Shown: positions 51,539 through 59,760 of the stretch, in pieces
How the letters are laid out: every line of letters starts with the position of its first letter
How positions within the stretch are numbered: the first letter of the stretch is position 1
Assembly (NCBI RefSeq): GCF_030406325.1
Contig: NZ_JAUEQY010000042.1
Coordinates: forward strand, 1-64,000
Direction of reading: 5' to 3'
DNA from: Actinomadura sp. DC4
Lineage (GTDB): Bacteria > Actinomycetota > Actinomycetes > Streptosporangiales > Streptosporangiaceae
DNA: 64,000 nt
Position numbers and translations under genes: made by a program
Notes under the pieces: generated by a model
Databases searched by the model: none
Told to the model about the DNA's origin: nothing
Seen by the model: the letters and a program-made list of their open reading frames with translations, nothing else

Positions 51539-53289
51539 GACGAACCCGAACCCGCCGTACGGCACCGGCCGTCCTGCCGCTCGGCCCCGACGCCGCCGAG
51601 GTCGGCGCCCGCAACCTCGTCCTGGGCGACGGCGTCTGCGCCACCTTCGCGATCACCGGCTACCCGGCCGAGGTCGGCCCCGGCTGGCTCGAACCCCTGC
51701 TGTCCGATCCAGGCAGAACCGACGTCGCGCTGCACGTCGAGCCCATTCCGAACCAGGTCGCGGCCGATCGCCTCCGCAAGCAGCTCGCCCGCCTCGAATC
51801 GTCCGCCCGATCGGACGCCGAACGGGGCCGGCTGGTCGACTTCGAAGCCGATGCCGCCGCAGACGACGCGCACGCGCTGGCCGCCGGCCTGGCGCGCGGG
51901 CACGCCAAGCTCTTCCACGTCGCCCTTTACATCACCGTCCACGCTGGCAACGAAAGCGAACTGGCCAGAGAAGTACGCCGGGTCCGTACGCTCGCAGCGT
52001 CGTTGCTGCTCGACGCACGCCCCGCGACCTTCCGTACGTTGCAGGGCTGGACTTCCACCCTCCCGCTCGGCCTCGACGCCCTCAGCACGCGGCGGACGAT
52101 GGACACCCACGCGCTCGCCGCCGCGTTCCCCTTCACCTCACCCGACCTGGCCTGCCCGCTGTCGGACACCTCCGTGCTCTACGGGGCGAACGTCTCCTCA
52201 CCATCGCTGGTGACCTGGGACCGGTGGACGCTCGACAACCACAACGCGGTGATCATCGCCCGGTCCGGGGCCGGGAAGTCCTACTTCGCCAAGCTGGAGG
52301 CACTGCGGTCGATGTACGCGGGCATCCAGATCGCGATCATCGACCCCGAAGACGAATACGCCCGCCTCGCCGAGGCCGCCGGCGGCTCCCGCATCGCCCT
52401 CGGCTCGCCCGGCGTCCGCCTCAACCCGTTCGACCTGCCGTCCGGCGCCGACAAGACCACCGACGCCCTCACCCGGCGGGCGCTCTTCCTGCACACCCTG
52501 ACCGCGGTCCTACTCGGCGAGCCCCTGGACCCCGCCACGCGAGCGGCGCTGGATCGTGCCGTCTTCGCCACGTACAACACCGCCGGCATCACCGAAGACC
52601 CCCGCACCTTCGGCCGACCGGCACCGCTGCTCCGCGACCTGTCGGCAACGCTCGACGCGAGCGAAGACCCCAAGGCCCGAGAACTCGCCGCACGCCTCGC
52701 CCCCTACGTCTCCGGCAGCTTCCGCGACCTGTTCGCCGGGCCCACGACGACCAAGCCCGACGGCCACCTGGTCGTCTTTTCCCTCCGGGAGGTCCCCGAG
52801 GAGCTGAAGACCGTCGCCACCCTGCTCACCCTCGACGCGATCTGGCGAACGGTCAGCGACCCGCGCGCTCTCAGGCGGCGGTTCGTCATCGTCGACGAGG
52901 CCTGGCTCCTCCTTCGCGACGGCGAGGGCGCGAAGTTCCTCTACCGCCTCGCCAAATCCGCACGGAAGCACTGGACCGGCCTCACCGTCGTCACCCAGGA
53001 CGCGGCCGACGTCCTGGCCTCCGACCTCGGACGAGCCGTAGTCAGCAACAGCGCCACCCAGATCCTGTTGCGGCAGGCACCCCAAGCGATCGACCAGGTT
53101 TGCGAGGCCTTCCGCCTCTCCGACGGCGAACGGGCCTTCCTGCTCACCGCGGACCGCGGCGAAGCACTGCTCAGCTGCGGATCCCAGCGGGTGGCCCTGC
53201 GCAGCCTCGCCTCGCCCGTCGAGCACGCCATCTGCACGACCGACCCGGCCGAGCTGGTCGATCTCGACAACGACGGAGCCGCGCTGTGA
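51535..53289 (+). CDS. VirB4/TraC-like conjugation ATPase
   Basis: 584 aa. Walker A RSGAGKSY (about 243-250), Walker B RRFVIVDEAW (about 448-457), and the downstream VTQD and ILLRQAPQAID segments of VirB4 proteins. It powers pilus assembly at the inner membrane face. ATGA overlap with prgI; GTGA overlap with virD4. Confidence 0.93.
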   Translation: MRRTRTRRTAPAVLPLGPDAAEVGARNLVLGDGVCATFAITGYPAEVGPGWLEPLLSDPGRTDVALHVEPIPNQVAADRLRKQLARLESSARSDAERGRLVDFEADAAADDAHALAAGLARGHAKLFHVALYITVHAGNESELAREVRRVRTLAASLLLDARPATFRTLQGWTSTLPLGLDALSTRRTMDTHALAAAFPFTSPDLACPLSDTSVLYGANVSSPSLVTWDRWTLDNHNAVIIARSGAGKSYFAKLEALRSMYAGIQIAIIDPEDEYARLAEAAGGSRIALGSPGVRLNPFDLPSGADKTTDALTRRALFLHTLTAVLLGEPLDPATRAALDRAVFATYNTAGITEDPRTFGRPAPLLRDLSATLDASEDPKARELAARLAPYVSGSFRDLFAGPTTTKPDGHLVVFSLREVPEELKTVATLLTLDAIWRTVSDPRALRRRFVIVDEAWLLLRDGEGAKFLYRLAKSARKHWTGLTVVTQDAADVLASDLGRAVVSNSATQILLRQAPQAIDQVCEAFRLSDGERAFLLTADRGEALLSCGSQRVALRSLASPVEHAICTTDPAELVDLDNDGAAL

Positions 53290-55685
53290 GATCGATCGAC
53301 CCGCGGCCGTTCCCTCCCGTCGAGCGGTTCCTCGACGACCCGATGACGAGCATGCGTCACGGCTGGGACCACCTCACGGGGCTGATCACTGCGTACTTCC
53401 TCCCGGTCTTCTGCGTCGCGCTCACAGCGACCGTCGCGACCGTCCTGGCACGTAGCGGGCTCCTCCGGTGGCGGCACGCGCGGTTGAACGCGCACGCCCG
53501 CGTGGTCGAGATCATGCCGCCTCCGTCGGTGGACATGGCGGGCGCCGAGGCGTTGTGGACGCATCTGCTCGGGCTGTTGCGCCCCCGCTGGTTGCGTCCT
53601 GTCACCGGAGTGCCGCACGTCGCCTGGGAGTATGAGTTCACCGCCGCCGGAATGCTCATCCGGTTGTGGGTTCCGGGAGTGGTCCCGCCCGGGTTGGTGG
53701 AGCGAGCCGTCGAAGGAGCGTGGCCGGGAGCCCGGATCGTACGGGCAACGGACCGAATCGCTGGAAACCAGCTCGATGCCGGCGGGCGACTCCGGCTGGC
53801 CCGTCCCGACCACTATCCGCTGCGTTCCGACTTCGAGACCGATCCGCTGCGCGGCCTGCTGGCCGCCGCCGACGCCCTGACCGACGCCGAGACCGTGGTC
53901 GTGCAGGTCCTCGTGCGGCCGGTGACCGGCCGCAGACTACGGCGAGCAGGACGGTACGCCACCGGACTACGCACGCCCGGCGCCGCGACGAGCGCTAAGG
54001 CCGGTCTGTTCGACATGCTCCCCATCGGCGCTTCCCACACGGCCCGACCGACCGCCTCTCGCCCGGCCGAGGTGCCAGCGGAGGTCCGCGCCATCCTGGC
54101 CAAGGCTGCCCGGCCACGCCTGGAGACCGTCGTGCAGTACGCGGTCAGCACCGACGACACCAGCGAGCACGGACAGGCCTGGCTTCGTGGTCGCGCGCAC
54201 GCCATCGCCTCGTCGTACGCCACCTACACCGGCTTCAACCACCTGCGGCGGCAGAAGCTCCGCCACGGCGCGGAGATCCTGCGAGCACGCCGGATGGGAC
54301 ACGGGGATCTGTTGTCCGTGCCCGAGCTGGCCGCCATCTGCCACATCCCGACCGACGAGACGGTGCCCGGCCTGAACCGCGCAGGAGCCAGACCGACCCC
54401 GCCGCCCCCGGCCCTGCCATCGGGCGGCCCCGGGGTACGTGTGCTCGGACGAACCGAGGCCGGTCCGCCGCGCACCATCGGCATCCGGATCGCCGACGCC
54501 CGGCACCACACCCACATGATCGGCGAAACCGGCACCGGCAAGACCACCGGACTGCTGTCCATGCAACTCGACGACGCGATGGCCGGCCGCGGACTCGTCT
54601 CCATCGAACCCAAGGGTGACTCGACGCTCATCCTGTCCCGGCTCCCCGAGTCCCTGATCGGCAAGGTCGCACTGATCGACCCCGACGACCACGCCCCGCC
54701 ACCGTGCCTCAACATCCTCGACGGCGGCACCAGTGAACTGACCGCGGACGTCGTCGTGGGAATCTTCCGCCGCATCTACGCCGACTCCTGGGGGCCCCGC
54801 ACCGACGACATCCTCCGCTCGGCGATCCTGACCGCCGCGACCAACCCGGACGCGACCCTGGCCGACGTCCCCCGGCTGCTGGACAACGACACTTACCGCG
54901 CCAAGGCCATGGCCGGAGTGCGGAACCCGTTCCTGGCCGACTTCTGGAGCTGGTACGACCGGCTGTCCGCCGCCCAGCGCGCCAACGTGACCGGCCCGGT
55001 GATGAACAAGCTCCGAGCGGTCCTGCTGCGCGGCTTCGCCCGCGACGTTCTCGCCGCCGGACGAAGCAGCGTCGACATCGGCGAGCTGCTCGACACCGGC
55101 GGACTGCTCGTCGCGCGCCTCCCCAAGGGCGTGCTCGGCGAGGACACCGCCCGCCTCCTCGGATCACTCATCCTCGCCAAGACCTGGCAGGCCATCCAGG
55201 CACGCGCACGGCGCCCCGATGCCGAACGGCCGGACTGCGCCGTCTACATCGACGAGTGCCAGAACTTCCTCACGCTCCCGCACGGCCTGGACGACATGCT
55301 CGCCGAGGCCCGCTCCTACCGCGCCGGGCTCATACTCGCCCACCAGAACCTCACCCAGCTCCCGCAAGAACTGCGTGAGTCCCTCGCCGCCAACGCCCGC
55401 AACAAAATCGTCTTCACCATCTCCCCGAACGACGCCCGCCACATCGAACGCCACATGGCACCACAGCTGAGCGCGCACGACCTCGCCAACCTCAGCGCCT
55501 TCCAGGCTGCGGCTCGGCTTCTCGACAACGGCGCTCTGACCAGCGCCTTCACGCTGCGGACCCGGCCCCTGCCGCCACCCGTACGAGGCCGGGAGAAGGC
55601 CATCAGAGAGGCCTCACGAGCCCGCTACGTCCGCCGGCGACCCGACAACATCGTGTCCGGCCCGCTGCCCGGAGACCCGCGCTAG
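53286..55685 (+). CDS. VirD4/TraG-like type IV coupling protein
   Basis: 799 aa from the GTG at 53286. One N-terminal helix (about 34-55), a ~340-residue domain, then the motor: Walker A GETGTGKTT (about 413), Walker B CAVYIDEC (about 652), and a TraG-type C-terminus (LILAHQNLTQLP, IVFTISPNDARH). It links the relaxosome to the T4SS channel and pumps DNA. GTGA overlap with virB4. Confidence 0.93.
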   Translation: MRSIDPRPFPPVERFLDDPMTSMRHGWDHLTGLITAYFLPVFCVALTATVATVLARSGLLRWRHARLNAHARVVEIMPPPSVDMAGAEALWTHLLGLLRPRWLRPVTGVPHVAWEYEFTAAGMLIRLWVPGVVPPGLVERAVEGAWPGARIVRATDRIAGNQLDAGGRLRLARPDHYPLRSDFETDPLRGLLAAADALTDAETVVVQVLVRPVTGRRLRRAGRYATGLRTPGAATSAKAGLFDMLPIGASHTARPTASRPAEVPAEVRAILAKAARPRLETVVQYAVSTDDTSEHGQAWLRGRAHAIASSYATYTGFNHLRRQKLRHGAEILRARRMGHGDLLSVPELAAICHIPTDETVPGLNRAGARPTPPPPALPSGGPGVRVLGRTEAGPPRTIGIRIADARHHTHMIGETGTGKTTGLLSMQLDDAMAGRGLVSIEPKGDSTLILSRLPESLIGKVALIDPDDHAPPPCLNILDGGTSELTADVVVGIFRRIYADSWGPRTDDILRSAILTAATNPDATLADVPRLLDNDTYRAKAMAGVRNPFLADFWSWYDRLSAAQRANVTGPVMNKLRAVLLRGFARDVLAAGRSSVDIGELLDTGGLLVARLPKGVLGEDTARLLGSLILAKTWQAIQARARRPDAERPDCAVYIDECQNFLTLPHGLDDMLAEARSYRAGLILAHQNLTQLPQELRESLAANARNKIVFTISPNDARHIERHMAPQLSAHDLANLSAFQAAARLLDNGALTSAFTLRTRPLPPPVRGREKAIREASRARYVRRRPDNIVSGPLPGDPR

Positions 55686-55719
55686 AGCCATCCGCGACCA
55701 CCACACAGGGGGAACGACC

Positions 55720-56634
55720 ATGACCACCACAGGACCCAGGCGCGGAACGACGGACCTGCTCGGCCTGCTCGCGACGCGACTGACCGCACGAGACCGCTGG
55801 CTGCTGCGCATGCTCTTCGAACACAAGGTCTTCACCACCGCGCACATCGCCGACCTCGGATTCGCCGGCAACCGAGATACCGCCGACCACCGGCTTCTCG
55901 TGCTGTACCGGCTCGGCATCTTGCAGAGAATCCGCCCGCTGCGCCCCGGTGGCGGGTCCGCGCCCTGCCACTGGCTCCTGGGCACCGCCGGCGCCGAGGT
56001 GCTCGCCGCCGAGCGCGGGATCGCGCTCAAGGAACTCGGCTGGCGACGTGACCGGGCCAATGCCGTCATGCTGTCCGCCAAGCTCGGCCATCTGCTCGGC
56101 GTCAACGGCTTCTTCTCCCGCCTCGCCGTACCGTGGGGCCACGCGCGACTCACCGAGTGGTGGCCCGAGGCACGGTGCGCGGCCACGTGGAAAAAGTTCG
56201 TCCAGCCCGATGGGTACGGCCGGTGGGGCACCGCTGAACGAGAGCTCGGATTCTTCCTCGAGTTCGACAACGGCACCGAGCCTCTCGCCCGCGTCACCGC
56301 GAAGGTCGACGCCTACACACGGCTCGCTCAGGCAACCGGGATCAGCACACCGCTGCTGTTTCACTTGCCCTCTGGCCGCAGAGAACAGAACTTCCGCGAC
56401 GCCTGCCGGGCGGTGACGTTCCCGGTACTGACCACCTCAAGCGGACCGGCGAACCACCACCTGGCCGCCCCGGTCTGGGCGGCTCTCCACAGCGACGCCC
56501 GCCGCTCGCTAGAGAACTTCACCCGGCCACCCGAGCGAAGCCGTACCGGAGCGAAGACCGCAGTATCGGCGCTCCAGCCCAGTGCCTGGGCGACCCGTCC
56601 GAGCAGCACGGTGGTACCCCCATGTCCGCGCTGA
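55720..56634 (+). CDS. Replication-relaxation (Replic_Relax) family protein
   Basis: 304 aa. N-terminal winged helix (LTARDRWLLRMLFEHKVFTTAHIADLGF, HRLLVLYRLGIL), then a conserved domain with ELGFFLEFDNGTEPL. In actinomycete ICEs this family sits next to the coupling protein and takes part in plasmid-like replication or relaxase function. No classical MOB relaxase is visible in the element, so this is the best relaxosome candidate. Overlaps the next gene by 13 bp. Confidence 0.85.
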   Translation: MTTTGPRRGTTDLLGLLATRLTARDRWLLRMLFEHKVFTTAHIADLGFAGNRDTADHRLLVLYRLGILQRIRPLRPGGGSAPCHWLLGTAGAEVLAAERGIALKELGWRRDRANAVMLSAKLGHLLGVNGFFSRLAVPWGHARLTEWWPEARCAATWKKFVQPDGYGRWGTAERELGFFLEFDNGTEPLARVTAKVDAYTRLAQATGISTPLLFHLPSGRREQNFRDACRAVTFPVLTTSSGPANHHLAAPVWAALHSDARRSLENFTRPPERSRTGAKTAVSALQPSAWATRPSSTVVPPCPR

Positions 56635-57587
56635 CGGTCGTGGCCGCCGGAGCCGGTACAGGCGTCATGTTCATGGCTGCGCTGATCGGCGGAACGACCG
56701 GCGCCATCACGGCCGCGAACGGGATGGCCTCGGGCTGCATGACTACGGACCAGCCGGCGGCGTCCAAGACCGCCGACGAGATCCCAGCCACCTACCTACG
56801 GCTCTATCAGGCAGCCGGCAGTGCGTACGGCGTCCCGTGGACCATCCTCGCGTCCATCGGCAGTATCGAGACCCACCACGGACGCGACCAGCGAATCTCC
56901 AGCGCAAGCGCACGCGGTCCGATGCAGTTCATGCCAGGCACCTGGGCCACGTATGGACTCGACGGCGACGCCGACGGCCGTACGGACATCACCGACCCCG
57001 CCGACGCCATCCCTTCTGCCGCCCGGTACCTCAAGGCCAGCGGTGCACCCGGACGCCTACGAGAGGCGATCTACGCCTACAACCACTCCTGGGGCTACGT
57101 CGCCAACGTCATCGCGGTCGCCCGCCGCTACGCCGCGCGGCCGGTGGAAGCGGCCGACGACGCCAGCTGTGGCTACGTCGGCCCGGTGCAGGCCCCGACC
57201 GTGATCGCCGCAAAGGTCATCGATTACGCGAGGGCGCAGCTCGGCAAGCCGTACATCTTCGGCGGCACCGGTCCAGCCGGCTACGACTGCTCGGGGCTAA
57301 CGATGATGGCGTACCGCGCGGCAGGCAGCGCGATCCCACGGCTGTCAGACGCCCAGTACTGGTTCGGTGTGAAGGTCCCGCCTGGGCAAGAAGCGCCCGG
57401 CGACCTCGTCTTCTTCGACTACAAGCCCGGCCACTCCGGCCCGGGCCACGTCGGCATCGTCTACGACGTCCCTCGCGGCCTCATGCTCGCGGCCCCTCAC
57501 ACCGGCGCCAACGTACGCGTCCAGTCCTACCGCGCCTATCCCGGCGGGCCCGTCGGATTCACCCGGCCATACGCCCACCACCCCTGA
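56622..57587 (+). CDS. Bifunctional lytic transglycosylase-NlpC/P60 peptidase (VirB1-like)
   Basis: 321 aa. N-terminal helix, SLT-type domain (VPWTILASIGSIETHHGRD, GPMQFMPGTWATYG, AIYAYNHSWGYV), linker, then NlpC/P60 with Cys in YDCSGL, His in PGHVGIVYD and a third polar residue in AAPHTG. It opens the cell wall for the mating channel. Last gene of the transfer operon; a hairpin follows at 57761. Confidence 0.93.
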   Translation: MSALTVVAAGAGTGVMFMAALIGGTTGAITAANGMASGCMTTDQPAASKTADEIPATYLRLYQAAGSAYGVPWTILASIGSIETHHGRDQRISSASARGPMQFMPGTWATYGLDGDADGRTDITDPADAIPSAARYLKASGAPGRLREAIYAYNHSWGYVANVIAVARRYAARPVEAADDASCGYVGPVQAPTVIAAKVIDYARAQLGKPYIFGGTGPAGYDCSGLTMMAYRAAGSAIPRLSDAQYWFGVKVPPGQEAPGDLVFFDYKPGHSGPGHVGIVYDVPRGLMLAAPHTGANVRVQSYRAYPGGPVGFTRPYAHHP

Positions 57588-57760
57588 CCTCGTCCGGCCA
57601 GATCCCGGCCGAACGCCGGGTCGTCAGCGGACGGCCCGACACCACATAACGAGAAGAGAAGAGGTGTTGTCCATGGCGAATCCGCAGGGCGTCAGCTGGA
57701 TCCGCAGGTGAGTGGTCCGCTTACCGCCGTCGCGATGCCAACGGTCATCGGCTCATGATC

Positions 57761-57793
57761 ACGGGCCGGACGGAGACGAGCCGTCCGGCCCGT
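57761..57793. terminator. Hairpin ending the transfer operon
   Basis: Perfect 13-bp arms ACGGGCCGGACGG/CCGTCCGGCCCGT, seven-base loop, between the plus-strand transfer genes and the convergent accessory genes. The 226 bp before it hold only a 12-codon ORF (57673-57711) with no clear meaning. Confidence 0.8.
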
Positions 57794-57813
57794 CGCCGAC
57801 GGCACTCGTCCCG

Positions 57814-58134
57814 TCACATGCGGGTGCGTGTCGCCTCGGCGGCATCGGCGAGCGTGTCAAGAGCGCAGCAGGTTACGGGGTTGCATGGCTGTTCCGGCTC
57901 GGCGCCGCACTCGTCGCATCCTGTCGTAGGCCCTGATGGCCGATAGACCCACACGTCCTGGCCGACACTGAACACTCGTGGGCCTTGCAAACTCTGAACC
58001 GAGACGACGCTGGTGTTCAGGACACAGGGATCGCCCAAGACCTGGCAGACCGGGTTGAACATGACGTCCCAGCGGCGCAGTTCATCGGCGCGTAGATGAG
58101 TGAAGACGCCATCGTAAAGGTCGTCGAAAGTCAT
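57814..58134 (-). CDS. Hypothetical ICE protein with Cys-rich C-terminus
   Basis: 106 aa from the ATG at 58134 with GAGGAGCG upstream. Acidic N-terminus (MTFDDLYDGVFTHL); the C-terminal third has CDECGAEPEQPCNPVTCC, a possible zinc site. Four minus-strand genes with good ribosome sites form this accessory set. Function not recognised. Confidence 0.7.
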   Translation of the reverse strand: MTFDDLYDGVFTHLRADELRRWDVMFNPVCQVLGDPCVLNTSVVSVQSLQGPRVFSVGQDVWVYRPSGPTTGCDECGAEPEQPCNPVTCCALDTLADAAEATRTRM

Positions 58135-58143
58135 CGTCGCTCC

Positions 58144-58338
58144 TCAGCGGCCGGTCCAGATGACGTGGACGCCATCGGGGACCGCGACGGTCGAGACCGC
58201 GCTTTCGGTCTCTCGGTCGCGTACGTAGGCGTCCGTGACTGTTCTGACCATCTCGTCTGCGCCACGGTCGCCCCAGCCGTCGAGGAAGGCGGACACGACC
58301 GCGCCAGGGCGATCCTGGAGAAGCGGATTGCCGGTCAT
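58144..58338 (-). CDS. Small hypothetical ICE protein
   Basis: 64 aa, ATG at 58338 with AAGGAGG upstream. Globular-looking sequence (VVSAFLDGWGDRGADEMVRTVTDAYVRD) with no known domain. Nine bp before the next gene of the accessory operon. Confidence 0.65.
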   Translation of the reverse strand: MTGNPLLQDRPGAVVSAFLDGWGDRGADEMVRTVTDAYVRDRETESAVSTVAVPDGVHVIWTGR

Positions 58339-58365
58339 CGGGTTGCCTCCTTCCGGTCGGCGACG

Positions 58366-58787
58366 TCAGCAGTAGAGCCGTACGGCCGAGTCATGGTCGC
58401 CACCGCAGTAGCCACAGCAACGGTCTTGCGCATAGGCCGAGAGTTCCTCTGCGAACGTGTCTCGCCACTGGCACTGCTGGGGCGTGTATTCGTTGAAGTA
58501 GTCGGATCCACGTCTCCTGGGCGCATCGTCAGGAAGCCGAGAAGGCATCCAGCGGCGTGACCGAGCGTCGCGGCGACGGGCGCCGCGCCGTTGCCGGAGC
58601 AGAAGTCATGCCCTTCGAAGACCGTCTGTCCGTGGCGAGACAGCCGGTAGGCGTAACGGATGCGACCATCGGCGGTAAGGCCGTCTCCGCCGATCTCAAG
58701 GAAGTGGTCGGCGTCGATACGCCACACCAGCGTGAGACGCGGCGAATTGACATATTCGAGCAGACTTGTAGTGCAATTCCCAAGCAT
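58366..58787 (-). pseudogene. Frameshifted hypothetical ICE gene
   Basis: The ATG at 58787 (GGGGGGAG upstream) opens a good protein (SPRLTLVWRIDADHFLEIGGDGLTADG... LLGFLTMRPGDVD). Near 58515 the sense passes to another frame: SDYFNEYTPQQCQWRDTFAEELSAYA, ending CCGYCGGDHDSAVRLYC at 58366. In related actinomycete proteins these two parts are continuous (GFLTLRPGDTDSDYF). A one-base indel therefore breaks it, either real or a sequencing error. Confidence 0.7.
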
Positions 58788-58836
58788 GGGACTCCCCCCA
58801 CCTTTGATGTCAACGCTTCGCGACGCTTCGTAATCG

Positions 58837-59349
58837 TCAGGAGTTGGGACGTGGCTTACGGTTCCGCCAGTCCCGCTCTGCCCAGAGAATTGCCTGGATA
58901 GCTTGTGCGGAGCGTTCTGTGAAGACTTCATTTCGGGCGCCCTCGTCTCTGATGGCGTCGAACGAAAGCCATGCACCGACTCGACCGTCGACGGCAAAGA
59001 GGTAGCTTTCCTGATCGAAGTGGTAGTACACCTCGACCGAGACCCCCATGACGCGAAGTGTCTCCAGGCGCTCCGCGCCGTCCGTGAACGTGGCGGCGTT
59101 CTCGGCGACATAAGACACACCGCGAGAGATGACGTCGTCCATGCACTCGCACCACTGGATAGACGGGAATCGCTCTCTTACCTCGTCGAGGTGAGCGACA
59201 TACCCGGAGCACTCAGCATTGGGCCGTGGCTGGATAGCGGGCGCAAAATCGGCCATTCGCTCACAATCATCAGTATGAGCGTAAGGAAGAAGGTCGGGAG
59301 CGTCCACGATCACCAGAATCCTTTTTGATACCGACTCGTCATTGCCCAT
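58837..59349 (-). CDS. Hypothetical ICE protein
   Basis: 170 aa from the ATG at 59349 (GGGGGGATCGGA upstream). No signal peptide or known domain. A conserved-looking middle (ECSGYVAHLDEVRERFPSIQWCECMDDVI) carries closely spaced cysteines. First gene of the accessory operon. Confidence 0.65.
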   Translation of the reverse strand: MGNDESVSKRILVIVDAPDLLPYAHTDDCERMADFAPAIQPRPNAECSGYVAHLDEVRERFPSIQWCECMDDVISRGVSYVAENAATFTDGAERLETLRVMGVSVEVYYHFDQESYLFAVDGRVGAWLSFDAIRDEGARNEVFTERSAQAIQAILWAERDWRNRKPRPNS

Positions 59350-59760
59350 TCCGATCCCCCCGCACACGCTTCCCTTTTGCTATTAACATTCGACCATATC
59401 CAGCCTTGCCTGGGAGCCCCCGCGCCGTATGTTCTTGGGAAAGTCGCACGCCGGATCCTTAATCGACCACAAGAAACAGAGAGCCGAAAGACAGAAATAC
59501 GGCAGATAATGAATGACGATTGGCCAGGGAGAATGAATTACTGAAGGGATGACACATCGAGGCCATGCCAGTAGGAAGAGGTCCCCGCCCGTCAAGGAAT
59601 CTTGTTTGAGTGTCTGCCACTCGTGTCGCGACGCGCATCCGCTAGAGGCAAGGGGCCCTGAACTGGCCGTTCTTCCTCGTTGACCTCACCGCTTCTGGAC
59701 CGGGGGGCGAACCGGCAGGCGACCCGGGAGTCGCCATGGGGAGGGGTCGCCCGCCAATCC
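59350..59760. other. Intergenic region at the possible right side of the ICE
   Basis: 411 bp, low in GC up to about 59,600. A 70-codon TTG frame (59383-59595) lacks support. A hairpin GGCGACCC/GGGTCGCC (59718-59751) lies 9 bp beyond the BTAD stop and may terminate it. No tRNA-Leu 3' copy is seen. Confidence 0.5.

Larger units (their letters stand above)
44072..59760. mobile_element. Integrative and conjugative element in tRNA-Leu (right end approximate)
   Basis: The left end is inside tRNA-Leu. The order is integrase, small gene, C5-methyltransferase, regulatory gap, sigma-like gene, then a co-directional T4SS operon and a minus-strand accessory set. A VirB4/VirD4 apparatus makes this a T4SS-type ICE rather than a TraB-type AICE. 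No repeat of the tRNA 3' end is visible by eye up to 64 kb; the right boundary could be near 59.7 kb or include the BTAD/LuxR genes or lie outside. Confidence 0.8.

Noticed and set aside
58785-58805. GCATGGG...CTCCCCCC resembling the tRNA-Leu 3' half, a possible attR
   Set aside because: The match is broken and the sequence is the ribosome site and start of the frameshifted gene. It is not a convincing tRNA end copy.
59383-59595. 70-aa membrane-like ORF from TTG
   Set aside because: No ribosome site, random-looking low-GC codons and no family.
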